NCBI GenBank assembly: GCA_023387815.1
Contig: JAEWHK010000079.1
Coordinates: 1-64,000 of the forward strand
Source of the DNA: Pseudomonadota bacterium
Lineage (GTDB): Bacteria > Pseudomonadota > Gammaproteobacteria > Burkholderiales > Burkholderiaceae_B
Direction of reading: 5' to 3'
Length of the DNA stretch: 64,000 nucleotides
Part shown: positions 25,042 through 34,448 of the stretch, piece after piece
How the letters are laid out: the number at the start of each line of letters is the position of its first letter
How positions within the stretch are numbered: position 1 is the stretch's first letter
Notes under the pieces: model-generated
Databases searched by the model: none
What the model was told of the DNA's origin: nothing
What the model saw: the letters and a program-made list of their open reading frames with translations, nothing else
Program-made: the position numbers and the translations under genes

Positions 25042-25533
25042 ATGACAACAAAATCTAACCTGCCCACAGATGCTACCCGCATGGCGATGAGCCAGACCAT
25101 GCTGCACATGGCTCGGTCTTATCGCGCAGCGGCCGACCAGTTGCTGGCGGAACTGGGCGTATCCCAGGCAACCGCATGGCCGATCATTGTGATTCAGCGG
25201 CTTGGGGAAGGTGTAAGGCAGAAAGAAATAGCCGAAGATCTGGGGATTGAAGCGCCCTCACTGGTACGGCTGCTTGATCAGCTTGAAGCCAGCGGGCTGG
25301 CTTTGAGAAAACTGGACCCGGCTGACGGACGCAGCAAGACCGTTCACCTGACTGACGCCGGTCGTCACATCGCAAGCGATATCAACAAACGCCTGCTCAG
25401 CTTTCGTCGTGCCGTATTTTCAGGCGTAACCAGCGAAGACGCCGATGCCTTTCTGCGCGTGCTTGACGCCATCAGAAACAATACGGCCGACCTTGGCAAG
25501 GCATCCGGTAAATATGCGGGCAATCAAAAATGA
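25042..25533 (+). CDS. MarR-family transcriptional regulator
   Basis: A 163-residue regulator with the MarR winged helix: QKEIAEDLGIEAPSLVRLLDQLEASGLALRKLDPADGRSKTVHLTDAGR (about 60-110). These proteins are usually dimeric repressors released by aromatic ligands. It is the first gene of the efflux operon and overlaps the next gene by four bases (ATGA). A perfect palindromic operator lies at its promoter, so autoregulation together with the pump genes is the likely logic. The ribosome site is weak. Confidence 0.92.
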   Translation: MTTKSNLPTDATRMAMSQTMLHMARSYRAAADQLLAELGVSQATAWPIIVIQRLGEGVRQKEIAEDLGIEAPSLVRLLDQLEASGLALRKLDPADGRSKTVHLTDAGRHIASDINKRLLSFRRAVFSGVTSEDADAFLRVLDAIRNNTADLGKASGKYAGNQK

Positions 25534-27563
25534 CGCTATTCACCCGTGACGAGGTGCTGTTTTCATTCAAATGTTATATGAGCGCCATGATGGCGCTTTA
25601 TATTTCCTACAGCATTGGCCTGGCTAATCCTTTCTGGGCAATGATGACGGCCTATGTTGTGACCACTCAGCCCTGGGCAGGCAGCATCCGCTCCAAGGCC
25701 CTGTACCGGCTCGGAGGCACCGTGCTGGGTTCCGCCGCTGCCATTGCCATTATTCCCAATCTCAATCAGAGTCCGCTACTGACCACCGTTGCCATGGCGC
25801 TTTGGGTTGGCGGCTGTTTATATATTTCCCTGCTGGATCGCACCCCTCGCTCCTATGTATTCATGCTCGCCGGGTACACCGCGGCATTGATCGGCTTTCC
25901 TGCAGTGAATGATCCGATAGGGCTTTTTGACAAAGGAATCTCTCGTGTAGAGGAAATCAGTCTAGGCATTATGTGCGCCGCGCTCGTGCATACGCTGATC
26001 ATGCCTCGCAGTATTGCGCCTGTGGTTATGTCCGGGCTGGATAAAACGCTGGCCGATGCGCGTAGCTGGATGGTATCCACCCTGCAACTCGCCAACGCGG
26101 AAGAAGACAGACAGAATCGCCGCAAGCTGGCCAACGATATTACCCAACTGCGACTGACCGCCACGCATATTCCTTTTGACACCAGCAATATTCGCTGGTC
26201 TTCACACCTTTTGCGTGCGTTGCTCAACCGGATTATCAGCCTTACCCCTACGATCTCCTCGGTCGAAGACAGACTCAATGCCTTGCAGGCAGATGGCCAT
26301 CAATTGCCTGAGCCGTTGCGAGAGGTTCTTGAAAAAATCAGCGATTGGGTGGAATCCGGCACACTGCCCACGCCTGACGGTCTGCGTCAGTTGCATCAGG
26401 ATATAGACCGTATTACGCCGGCCATTGACAACGATACCTCATGGGATACCTTGCTGACGGCAAGTCTGGCAGCCCGCTTGCATGAACTGGTCAATACCTA
26501 TGCCAAGTGTGTTCAGATGCGAAGCGATCTTGACGCCGGCATTCAAAAGGCTACAGGAGAGGCCTATGCAAACCGCCGCAAGCCCGATCTGCACATCGAT
26601 CATGGCATTGCACTGCAATCAGCCATGGCCGCAGCCATCGCGATTGGTGTCTGTTGTGTGTTCTGGATTGTGACTGCCTGGCCTCAGGGAAGTACGGCAG
26701 CCATGATGGCTGCCGTCTTCAGCTGTTTCTTCTCCACTCTGGACAATCCGGTAGCGCCCATGCGGGTCTTCCTGCGTTACACCATTTATTCGATTCCTGT
26801 GTCCGCGTTTTATCTGCTGGTTGCGCTACCCGCCGTCCATTCATTTGAAATGCTGGCAATGGTGATTTTTCCAGCGGTATTCGTGCTCTCGGCCCTGGCG
26901 ATTCGCCCGGCCTATGCTCTGAAAGCCATGGCAATGCTCTTTGGGGTGCTGGGATCGCTGGCCCTCACCGATGTCAATCAGGCCACACTGGATCTTTACC
27001 TGAACAGTATCACGGGCCAGATTGCCGGCACGATCGTGGCAGCGCTGGTCGCCAGTCTGGTTCGCACCATCAGTGCAGAACGCGCGGTCAATCGAATCCG
27101 GACTGCCAACCGACACGACCTGGCTACCCTGGCGTCGACGCGTCGTGGTCGCATCACACCACATCTGACATCGCGCATGCTCGATCGGGTCGGACTTCTG
27201 CAAACACGTTTGCCTGCGGCAGGACAAAGTGATACCTCCGCCGGCCCTGACCCACTGCTGGCGCTGCGCGTTGGCAATGATATTGCTGTACTGCAGACTG
27301 CATTGCAATCCATGCCGCGAGCTGGTGCGTCTATACGCCACCTGCTGGACAACCTGGCCTTGCATTTGCGCAAACCACGTCGTCAGCCCAATGTGAAATT
27401 GCTGGCGCAAATCGACGGTACGCTTACTGAAGTACTCAGGGCGCCAGCTATTGGTCCTTCGCATGACCGTGCTGTCGTCGCCATGGTGGGCCTGCGTCGC
27501 GCCCTGTTCCCGGGAACAGGTAATTTTTCTACAAACGCTACTGCCAACGAGGTCGCATCATGA
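25530..27563 (+). CDS. FUSC-family efflux membrane component (AaeB-like)
   Basis: A 677-residue inner-membrane protein of the FUSC/aromatic acid exporter family. Two hydrophobic halves each start with a bundle of helices (about 15-165 and 355-505), each followed by a helical cytoplasmic section. The motif NPFWAMMTAYVVTTQPWAGS in the first half is typical. With the DUF1656 protein, HlyD adaptor and outer-membrane lipoprotein that follow, it forms an AaeB/AaeX/AaeA-style pump for hydroxylated aromatic carboxylic acids or similar compounds. It overlaps both neighbours by four bases, showing tight translational coupling. Confidence 0.9.
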   Translation: MTLFTRDEVLFSFKCYMSAMMALYISYSIGLANPFWAMMTAYVVTTQPWAGSIRSKALYRLGGTVLGSAAAIAIIPNLNQSPLLTTVAMALWVGGCLYISLLDRTPRSYVFMLAGYTAALIGFPAVNDPIGLFDKGISRVEEISLGIMCAALVHTLIMPRSIAPVVMSGLDKTLADARSWMVSTLQLANAEEDRQNRRKLANDITQLRLTATHIPFDTSNIRWSSHLLRALLNRIISLTPTISSVEDRLNALQADGHQLPEPLREVLEKISDWVESGTLPTPDGLRQLHQDIDRITPAIDNDTSWDTLLTASLAARLHELVNTYAKCVQMRSDLDAGIQKATGEAYANRRKPDLHIDHGIALQSAMAAAIAIGVCCVFWIVTAWPQGSTAAMMAAVFSCFFSTLDNPVAPMRVFLRYTIYSIPVSAFYLLVALPAVHSFEMLAMVIFPAVFVLSALAIRPAYALKAMAMLFGVLGSLALTDVNQATLDLYLNSITGQIAGTIVAALVASLVRTISAERAVNRIRTANRHDLATLASTRRGRITPHLTSRMLDRVGLLQTRLPAAGQSDTSAGPDPLLALRVGNDIAVLQTALQSMPRAGASIRHLLDNLALHLRKPRRQPNVKLLAQIDGTLTEVLRAPAIGPSHDRAVVAMVGLRRALFPGTGNFSTNATANEVAS

Positions 27564-27781
27564 TAGGCGAAATCGATGTTCAGGGACTCTATCTGCCCTG
27601 GCTGCTTGTTCTTGCGCTGGTCACATTCGTGATATCCAAAGCGGTAAGCACCCTGCTCTCCCGCCTGGGGTTTTATCGGCTTGTCTGGCATCCCGCCCTG
27701 TTTGATCTGGGGCTGTACATCATTCTTCTTTTTGTCGTGCAAAAAACTTTTCCTTATATTCTGAAATTGCTGACGGTTTAA
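27560..27781 (+). CDS. DUF1656 small membrane protein (AaeX-like)
   Basis: A 73-residue protein with two predicted membrane helices (about 12-32 and 48-65). It opens EIDVQGLYLPWLLVLAL, the usual start of DUF1656/AaeX proteins, which are always found between a FUSC permease and an HlyD adaptor. The role is not known in detail, probably an accessory of the efflux complex. It overlaps the FUSC gene by four bases and ends four bases before the adaptor gene. Confidence 0.88.
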   Translation: MIGEIDVQGLYLPWLLVLALVTFVISKAVSTLLSRLGFYRLVWHPALFDLGLYIILLFVVQKTFPYILKLLTV

Positions 27782-27784
27782 CAA

Positions 27785-28663
27785 ATGAAATTTCTTACTT
27801 CCGGACCCGTAGCCGCGGCAGGCCGGTTCCTGCTTACGATGATCATTCTTGCCATCGCCATCTTTGCCGGCTGGCAGTTGTGGCTTCACTACGAGGTTGA
27901 ACCATGGACGCGCGATGGGCGTGTCAAGGCCAATGTTGTGCAGATTGCACCCGATGTGTCTGGCCTGGTAAAAAATGTCGCCGTGCATGATAACCAGGAT
28001 GTCAAAGCTGGCGATCTGCTTTTTGAAATTGACCATACCCGATATCAGCTGGCTTACGATCAGGCAAAGGCTGTTGTGGATGCCGGCACAGCCGCCCGCG
28101 ATCAGGCACAGCGCGACGTCAGGCGTAACCGCTCGCTGGGTAAACTGGTGGCGGCCGAAATTGTGGAGCAGAGCCGCATGAAACTGAATCAGGCGGAAGC
28201 GGCGCTCGCGCAGGCACAGGTACAGCTGGCAACGGCAAAACTGAATCTGACACGCAGTCGGGTATATGCAGTGACCAACGGACGTGTCACCAATCTGAAT
28301 TTGCGTACAGGTGACTACGTGAGCGTGGGTAAACCTGTTCTGGCACTCATCGACAGCGCCTCCTTTTATGTCGAAGGCTATTTCGAAGAAGGCAAACTGA
28401 AGAACATTCACGTGGATGACCCGGCGACCGTCACCCTCATGGGCAATAGCGGAACCATCAAGGGGCATGTGCAAAGTATTGCACTTGGCATTGCTGACCG
28501 TGATCGCAGCATTGGCAGTGACCTGCTGCCAAACGTGAATCCGACCTTCAACTGGATTCGCCTGGCCCAGCGTATCCCCGTGCGTATCGCCATCGACGAC
28601 AAAGACCCCACCACCTTGCTGGTGGCCGGTCAGACAGCAACAGTCAGTATTGATCAGGACTGA
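27785..28663 (+). CDS. HlyD-family periplasmic adaptor subunit (AaeA-like)
   Basis: A 292-residue membrane-fusion protein. It has an N-terminal membrane anchor (about 13-35), then the lipoyl/barrel motif WTRDGRVKANVVQIAPDVSGLV and an alpha-helical hairpin (about 85-155). The return barrel is TNGRVTNLNLRTGDYVSVGKPVLALID. It bridges the inner-membrane FUSC protein and the outer-membrane channel. The start is three bases after the DUF1656 stop and its stop overlaps the next gene region, consistent with one operon. Confidence 0.92.
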   Translation: MKFLTSGPVAAAGRFLLTMIILAIAIFAGWQLWLHYEVEPWTRDGRVKANVVQIAPDVSGLVKNVAVHDNQDVKAGDLLFEIDHTRYQLAYDQAKAVVDAGTAARDQAQRDVRRNRSLGKLVAAEIVEQSRMKLNQAEAALAQAQVQLATAKLNLTRSRVYAVTNGRVTNLNLRTGDYVSVGKPVLALIDSASFYVEGYFEEGKLKNIHVDDPATVTLMGNSGTIKGHVQSIALGIADRDRSIGSDLLPNVNPTFNWIRLAQRIPVRIAIDDKDPTTLLVAGQTATVSIDQD

Positions 28664-28665
28664 TG

Positions 28666-30087
28666 ATGAAATATCGCACAAAAACATTGACTCTCATTGC
28701 CCTGCTGCTGGCTGGGTGTACCACGGTTGGGCCCGATTACGACCGACCTAAGGATGCTGTCGCGCAGCGATCATCGGCACAGGGAAATTTTATTGGCGCG
28801 CAAGATACCAAGGTTTATTCCGTTGCTCCTTTGCCCGATCACTGGTGGCGGCTTAATCATGATCCGGTGCTCGATCAGCTGATCAGCAAAGCACTAGCCA
28901 ACAATGCCAATCTGCGGGCAGCGCAGGCAAATCTGGAACGCGCCCGTGCTGCCGTCCAGGGAACCGAGGCACAGCAATCGCCCACAATCGGCGTCAGCGC
29001 ATCTCCTCAATACGGACACAGTTCCGGCCTGCAGCAGCTGCAACCGGATCTGCGCCCGCCGAACCGCTGGTCTTACAGCAGTGGCGTCAATATTTCCTAT
29101 CAGGCAGATCTTTTTGGACAGATACGCCGTGCCATAGAGGCGTCACAACAGGATTCGGAAGCCGCGCAGGCGGCTTACGAAGCAACAAGAGTAACGGTCG
29201 CGGCGGAAACCGCTCGCGCTTACGCCAATATTTGTTCGGCTGGCATGGAACTGGCATCGGCAAAAAAATCGCTCGGCATCCAGCAGGAGTCCAGCAAAAT
29301 TGCCAGGCAATTGTGGCAGGCCGGTCGCGGCACACAACTGGATGTCACACGGGCACGTGCACTGGTCCAGCAACTGTCAGCCAACATTCCCACATTCCAG
29401 GCGCAGCAACAGATTGATTTGTTCAGACTGGCAACACTCACTGGCGAAACACCGGCATCCATGCCTGCATCACTGTTGAAATGTGCAACGCCACCAAGAT
29501 TTACGGGTTCAATTCCTGTTGGGAACGGCGAGCAGCTCCTGCGTCGCCGACCAGACATTCGCCAGGCTGAACATAAACTGGCGGCAGCAACAGCACGCAT
29601 CGGTGTGGCGATCGGCGACCTCTATCCCAAAATCACACTTGGGCTGGCGGCGGCATCGGCAGGACCCATGAACATGATAGGAGAGAAAAGTACGTTCAGC
29701 CTGAATATGGGTCCGCTGATTTCCTGGACACTGCCCAACACAGGTGCCGCCCAGGCAGCCATTGCTCAGGCACGCGCAGCTGCAGACGCAGAATATGCAA
29801 ATTTTGATGCAGCGGTATTGAATGCGCTTCAGGAAACCGAGAGTGCCTTGGTTACTTATGCTCGACAACTTGAACGACACGCATCATTGAAGGCGGCAAG
29901 AGACTCTGCGGCCGAAGCGGCAAATCAGGCATCGGTCCTGTACAAGGCAGGAAAAACGGACTATCTGCCTGTACTGGATGCGCAACGCACCCTGGTGAGC
30001 GCCGACAGTGCACTGGCTTCATCACAGGCGCAATTGGCCAACATGCAGGTCGATGTCTTTCTGGCCCTGGGTGGTGGCTGGGAATGA
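28666..30087 (+). CDS. Outer-membrane efflux lipoprotein, NodT family
   Basis: A 473-residue TolC-like channel subunit. The lipoprotein signal LTLIALLLAGC gives lipidation at the Cys. Two OEP repeats follow (about 60-250 and 260-465), each with long amphipathic helices (NLRAAQANLERARAAVQG; DVTRARALVQQLSA). The motif LLRRRPDIRQAEHKLAAATARIGVAIGDLYPKI is typical of NodT proteins. It is the last gene of the marR-FUSC-DUF1656-hlyD operon. ATG 28663 is also possible, but ATG 28666 has a better AGGA spacing. Confidence 0.9.
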   Translation: MKYRTKTLTLIALLLAGCTTVGPDYDRPKDAVAQRSSAQGNFIGAQDTKVYSVAPLPDHWWRLNHDPVLDQLISKALANNANLRAAQANLERARAAVQGTEAQQSPTIGVSASPQYGHSSGLQQLQPDLRPPNRWSYSSGVNISYQADLFGQIRRAIEASQQDSEAAQAAYEATRVTVAAETARAYANICSAGMELASAKKSLGIQQESSKIARQLWQAGRGTQLDVTRARALVQQLSANIPTFQAQQQIDLFRLATLTGETPASMPASLLKCATPPRFTGSIPVGNGEQLLRRRPDIRQAEHKLAAATARIGVAIGDLYPKITLGLAAASAGPMNMIGEKSTFSLNMGPLISWTLPNTGAAQAAIAQARAAADAEYANFDAAVLNALQETESALVTYARQLERHASLKAARDSAAEAANQASVLYKAGKTDYLPVLDAQRTLVSADSALASSQAQLANMQVDVFLALGGGWE

Positions 30088-30107
30088 CGCTGATGGCTGG
30101 GAATGAC
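30075..30107 (+). repeat. 14-bp direct repeat at the end of the efflux lipoprotein gene
   Basis: TGGCTGGGAATGAC occurs at 30075-30088 and again at 30094-30107, a 19-base period. The first copy contains the stop codon of the outer-membrane lipoprotein gene; the second lies just beyond it. It looks like a small tandem duplication of the gene end. Confidence 0.85.
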
Positions 30108-30114
30108 AAACGTG

Positions 30115-32676
30115 CTACGGCACCGTCGGCAGTCTCTGCTTTACGGACTGCATGTCTTCCCAGGGATCCGCTGAAAGTCGCGCGAGGCGTTGCGGCAGAT
30201 TTATGATCGTGAATGCGTCTGACGATTTGAGTCTGCCAAGCTCGTCCCAGCGTAATGGTGTTGCCACTGCAGCGCCGGGACGCGCCCGCAATGAATAGGA
30301 ACATACGCTGGTAGCGCCACGTCCATTGCGCAGGTAATCAACAAAGATGAGACCCTTGCGCTGCTTTTTCGACGCCGTTGCTATGTATTTATCAGGGTGC
30401 GCGCCGGCCAGCGACTCGGCAAACGCACGCGCAAAATGTCGCGCCTCATCCCAGGGAACAGGCGGGTCCAGCGGGACAACAATATGCAATCCCTTGCCTC
30501 CGGTTGTGCGCAGAAAGGATTGCAACTGCAATTGTTCAAGCAGATCACGCAACTGGCGTGCAGCCTTTTTCACTTCGGGCCAGCGCACTTCCTCGGATGG
30601 ATCAAGGTCAAAGACCAGGCGATCACAATGATCGGGACTGTCGGCCTTTGCACCCCAGGGATGAAACTCAATGGCATTGAACTGCACGAGCTGCATGATA
30701 TCTGACCTGTTCTTTACCATCAGATAGTCCTGACTGCCACCCTGCTCTTCCTTCAGTCTGACCGTACTGACATCCATACCTGCAGTATGGTGTTTCTGAA
30801 AAAAACATGCCTTGGCGGTCCCGTCCGGGCAGCGCAGCACCGACAGCGGCCTCCCCTGCAGCTCGGGCAACAACCAGTCCATAACACGGTCGTAATAATC
30901 GGCGACATCCTGCTTTGTGATTTTCATTTCCGGATAGACCAGTCGATCCGGACTGCTGATCTCAACGATATTTTCTGCCATAGGTTCCTCGTCTGTCTGG
31001 CTGCGCCTGAGGTCAGCAACCGTCTTGTCTTCGCGCAGCGTCTTGAACGCAGTATGACGCAACAGGCCCTGGCTGCTGTGTCCGCGATAAAACACTTCCA
31101 CGACCTGCTGCGGCTTCACCCACTTCGCGCGTCGCAAATCCGAATCGATACCTTCTACCCTGACTGTGGGCTGCTTCACCGCAAGCGGCCGCAAGTCCGC
31201 AGAAAGCTGGCGCAGCATGGCATCGTTCATACCGGTTCCAACGCGTCCGGCCAGTCGCCACCCCTTCTTTCCTTCGGGCGCAGCCAGAAGCAACGAGCCG
31301 ATACCAACGCGACTGCCTTGCGGTTCAATAAAGCCGGCAATGGCAAACTCGTCACTCAGTTCCATTTTTATCTTCTGCCAGCTGCGGCTGCGCCCGCCAT
31401 GGTATGGTGCATCCACGCGCTTGGAAATAATGCCTTCCAGTTTTTCTGCCGTTACCTGTTCAAATACCTGAGGACCGGAACCAATCAGATGCGAACTGTA
31501 TCGCAAACGTGATGGTGCGTCCTGCAGCAAAGATTCAAGCAGCGACTTGCGATCCAGCAGGGCCACATCGCAAAGATCGAGTCCATTCAGATGAATCAGA
31601 TCAAACAGCAGATAACTCAGCGGCGCCTGTTTCTCTCCGGATAACGTGGCCTGCAAGGCGGAAAAGTCACTGCGCACCCCGTCAAGTACGACCAGTTCTC
31701 CATCGAACGCCGCGTCCTGCAACCCAAGTGATGCCATATCACGCGCGATATCCGGGAGTCTTTCGGTCCAGTCCAGTCCATTGCGAGACCACAGAGCAGG
31801 AGCGCCGTCAACAATGGTGCAGAGCAATCGATAACCATCCCACTTCACCTCGTGAAGCCACTGATCGCCGCCTGGCGCCTTGTCAGCGGCATGGCACAAC
31901 TGAGGCGTGAAAGGCTGGGCTTTGAGCGTCTGGCGACGTGCCTTTTTAAAAGCGTCGAGCTGCGTCTCCCACAACTGTGATCTTTCGGCAGAGGCGCGAG
32001 TCGTTTTTCTGGTCGATTGCTTCTTCTGTCCTTCTTTTACTTTCGGGCCTTTCTTTTCTTTCTGTCGATGCGCCTCTTCTTCTGCCGGCTTATTCTTTGG
32101 ACTTTTCCCACCAGCATTCTTCTGCGTGGCTTTTTTTACAACGGCGCGTGTTGCGAGTGGCCGCCCTTGCGCATCCAGAAAATCATCCGCCTCGCGCTTT
32201 TCTGCAAAAGCATCCTCCTGCTTGAACAGCAGCCATTCCGGCTGGCGGCTGCGGCGATGACTACGAACCAGATGCCAGCTGCCCTGCAGTATCTGCCCGA
32301 AAAGTTCAAATTTCAAATGTCCTTTTGCCAGTTGAGCCTCGGCATCAGCATCGGTACTCCAGATGCCACGATCGAATATTCTGACGTTGCCACCGCCATA
32401 CTCGTCCTTGGGAATATCACCCTCGAAATCGGCATAACTGACGGGGTGGTCTTCCACTTCCACTGCCAGGCGCTTCACTGTCGGATCCAGACTGGGTCCC
32501 TTGGGAACTGCCCAGCTCTTGAGTACGCCCCCGACCTGCAGCCTGAAATCGTAATGACGATGACTGGCATGATGCAATTGAACGACGAACAGGGTGCGCC
32601 CCCCTTCGACCCGATCCTCCCTGGGTTCCGACGTACGGTCAAACCTGCGTTTTCGCTGATAATCGGCAAGACTCAT
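30115..32676 (-). CDS. ligD: Multifunctional DNA ligase D (LigD)
   Basis: An 853-residue enzyme of bacterial non-homologous end joining. It has the Pseudomonas-type order. First comes a 3'-phosphoesterase domain (about 10-160, QLHHASHRHYDFRLQ). An ATP-dependent ligase domain follows (about 250-545, catalytic Lys278 in HEVKWDGYRLL). Last is a primase/polymerase domain (about 565-850, LVFDLDPSEEV metal-binding acids and GGKGLHIVVPL). Phosphoesterase and ligase are joined by a Lys-rich linker (about 180-232). It lies 34 bases downstream of ku on the same strand, so the pair is probably cotranscribed. LigD works with Ku to repair double-strand breaks. Confidence 0.96.
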   Translation of the reverse strand: MSLADYQRKRRFDRTSEPREDRVEGGRTLFVVQLHHASHRHYDFRLQVGGVLKSWAVPKGPSLDPTVKRLAVEVEDHPVSYADFEGDIPKDEYGGGNVRIFDRGIWSTDADAEAQLAKGHLKFELFGQILQGSWHLVRSHRRSRQPEWLLFKQEDAFAEKREADDFLDAQGRPLATRAVVKKATQKNAGGKSPKNKPAEEEAHRQKEKKGPKVKEGQKKQSTRKTTRASAERSQLWETQLDAFKKARRQTLKAQPFTPQLCHAADKAPGGDQWLHEVKWDGYRLLCTIVDGAPALWSRNGLDWTERLPDIARDMASLGLQDAAFDGELVVLDGVRSDFSALQATLSGEKQAPLSYLLFDLIHLNGLDLCDVALLDRKSLLESLLQDAPSRLRYSSHLIGSGPQVFEQVTAEKLEGIISKRVDAPYHGGRSRSWQKIKMELSDEFAIAGFIEPQGSRVGIGSLLLAAPEGKKGWRLAGRVGTGMNDAMLRQLSADLRPLAVKQPTVRVEGIDSDLRRAKWVKPQQVVEVFYRGHSSQGLLRHTAFKTLREDKTVADLRRSQTDEEPMAENIVEISSPDRLVYPEMKITKQDVADYYDRVMDWLLPELQGRPLSVLRCPDGTAKACFFQKHHTAGMDVSTVRLKEEQGGSQDYLMVKNRSDIMQLVQFNAIEFHPWGAKADSPDHCDRLVFDLDPSEEVRWPEVKKAARQLRDLLEQLQLQSFLRTTGGKGLHIVVPLDPPVPWDEARHFARAFAESLAGAHPDKYIATASKKQRKGLIFVDYLRNGRGATSVCSYSLRARPGAAVATPLRWDELGRLKSSDAFTIINLPQRLARLSADPWEDMQSVKQRLPTVP

Positions 32677-32710
32677 AAAAGCTCCGCGACAGTTCGATCA
32701 CATTCGTCAA

Positions 32711-33796
32711 TCAGGCTGCTTTCCGGGTACTGGCTGTGCTTTTTCGGGACGGACTTTTTTTCTTCGCCGCTGTTGCTGATTTCTTCTTCGCTGCACTCGT
32801 GGACTTAGCAGCTTTGCTCTTGCTGTTCTTGGTGGCCGTCTTGCTGCTGGTGGCCTTCTTTTTCGCTGTTGACGATTTGGATGCCTTCGCGGTCGATGTC
32901 TTTTGGCTCGCTTTGGCAGACTTTGAACCCGAGGCAGCTTTTTCGTCCGTGGTTTTCTTTGATTTCGCTACCGATTTGGGCGGGGTACGTTTGTTACTGG
33001 CCAGGCTTTCCTTGAGCAGCGACATAAAGTCAACGACATTGGTCGCTGCGTTCTCTGGTACGTCTGCGTCGTCTTCCTCTTCGTCATCGCGACTGGTAAC
33101 CTTGTTGGCCTTCATCCGCTTTTTGATCACATCTGAAAGTCGCTGACGAAATTCATCCTTGTAGTCGCCAGGCGCCCACTTGGCAGCCATGGAAGCAATC
33201 AGCTGACTGGCCATGGTCATTTCCTGCTTGGAAATTCGGTAGTCGCCCAGTTTGCCTTCGGGTATTCTGTATTCGTCCACATCCACCAGTTCCTGGGGAT
33301 AGCGCAACAGCACCAGCAAAAGCGCAGCATCCTGCGGCATGACCGCACACAGATACTCACGCGTGCGAATCACGACCCGTCCTATTCCAATTTTGCCCGT
33401 GTCCCTGAGCGTTTCCCGCAGCAGTACATAGCCTTTTTCTGCCTTCTTTCCCGGGACAAGAACATACGGCTTTTCAAAATACGCCGGCCCGATTTCAGTG
33501 ACATCAACAAACGTCTCGACATCCACCGATTCCTTGCTCTGCGGCGCCGCATCACGAATGTCATCCGGTTCGAGTACCACATAGTTTCCCTTGCTGTACT
33601 CAAACGCCTTGACAATCTCTTTCCAGGGAACTTCCTCTCCTGTGTCGGAGTTGACACGTTCGTACCTGATGGGTGCATTGTCACGCGAATCCAGCATGCG
33701 AAAATGCAAATCGGCTCGACGTTCCCCTGGCATCAGCGCCACAGGAATATTCAACAATCCAAACGAAAGCGTTCCATTCCATATCGGGCGTGCCAT
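32711..33796 (-). CDS. ku: Non-homologous end-joining protein Ku
   Basis: A 361-residue DNA-end-binding protein. The Ku core (about 1-255) opens MARPIWNGTLSFGLLNIPVAL and includes the beta-barrel strands KGYVLLRETLRDTGKIGIGRVVIRTREYL. The C-terminal 100 residues are an extended tail of Lys, Ala, Ser and Thr, with AAKKKSATAAKKKSPSRKS-like histone-H1 character. This resembles the DNA-binding tails of some bacterial Ku proteins, which affect DNA bridging and LigD recruitment. The gene begins the ku-ligD operon. Confidence 0.96.
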   Translation of the reverse strand: MARPIWNGTLSFGLLNIPVALMPGERRADLHFRMLDSRDNAPIRYERVNSDTGEEVPWKEIVKAFEYSKGNYVVLEPDDIRDAAPQSKESVDVETFVDVTEIGPAYFEKPYVLVPGKKAEKGYVLLRETLRDTGKIGIGRVVIRTREYLCAVMPQDAALLLVLLRYPQELVDVDEYRIPEGKLGDYRISKQEMTMASQLIASMAAKWAPGDYKDEFRQRLSDVIKKRMKANKVTSRDDEEEDDADVPENAATNVVDFMSLLKESLASNKRTPPKSVAKSKKTTDEKAASGSKSAKASQKTSTAKASKSSTAKKKATSSKTATKNSKSKAAKSTSAAKKKSATAAKKKSPSRKSTASTRKAA

Positions 33797-33911
33797 GTCA
33801 GGTCCTTATTCAAGGTAGTCAACGCGCAGGAAACGGCGCGGGTCAGGCATTCTGATGAACCGGCTGGCAAATGAACGCGCAACAGCGCCATGACATTTGC
33901 CAATTTCCAGC

Positions 33912-34343
33912 TCACGTTGTTGGTGTAACCTTCTGCCCCAATGCATCAATCAGTGGCGTACCATCTTCTTTGTTCAGCGCGCCTTTTTGCGGTAACGGCA
34001 GAATATCAAGCACCAGATCTGCCGGCCGGCAAAGACGCACCCCTTTGGGTGTAATCACGAAGGGGCGGTTGATCAGAATAGGATACTCAATCATTGCGTC
34101 AAGCAACTTCTCATCGCTGACATCCGGATTGTCCAGTCCCAGCTCTTTATAAAGCGTTTCTTTCTGACGCACGCCATCGCGCACACTGATCCCTGCCCGC
34201 TCGATCATGGCGGCGAGCTCCTCACGGGTCGGCGGATTGTGAAGATACTCTATGACTTCCGGCTCTACACCAGTGTTTCGAATCAGTGCCAGCGTCGTGC
34301 GCGACGTACCGCAGCGAGTATTGTGATAAATCGTGATATCCAT
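33912..34343 (-). CDS. arsC: Arsenate reductase (ArsC, glutaredoxin-dependent type)
   Basis: A 143-residue thioredoxin-fold enzyme reducing arsenate to arsenite. The nucleophilic Cys11 sits in YHNTRCGTSR, and the family Arg-rich segment appears as EYPILINRPFVITPKGVRLCRPAD. The length equals E. coli ArsC (about 141). No arsR, arsB or acr3 gene is next to it, so it is a stand-alone member and could be a related YffB-like protein, although the active-site and RPFVIT motifs favour ArsC. It lies 105 bases from the end of metY on the same strand. Confidence 0.9.
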   Translation of the reverse strand: MDITIYHNTRCGTSRTTLALIRNTGVEPEVIEYLHNPPTREELAAMIERAGISVRDGVRQKETLYKELGLDNPDVSDEKLLDAMIEYPILINRPFVITPKGVRLCRPADLVLDILPLPQKGALNKEDGTPLIDALGQKVTPTT

Positions 34344-34407
34344 AACTTAACTCCATAACGATCTGTCTGCCAATCATAGCATCCGGGGAGTCAGCTGCGT
34401 GAAATTG

Positions 34408-34446
34408 CGCATCGAGCGACGGACCAATGGTGCGTCGCTCGATGCG
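34408..34446 (-). terminator. Long hairpin, probable metY terminator
   Basis: CGCATCGAGCGACG (34408-34421) and CGTCGCTCGATGCG (34433-34446) form a perfect 14-bp stem, with an inner ACC/GGT stem in the loop. It starts two bases past the metY stop. On the minus strand it is followed by CAATTTC, a weak U tract, so termination is likely but not textbook. Confidence 0.65.
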
Positions 34447-34448
34447 AA

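Noticed and set aside
27383..28687. 434-codon open frame on the minus strand over the FUSC, DUF1656 and HlyD genes
   Set aside because: It lies antisense to three well-supported coupled genes, has no family motif and is explained by codon bias leaving the opposite frame open.
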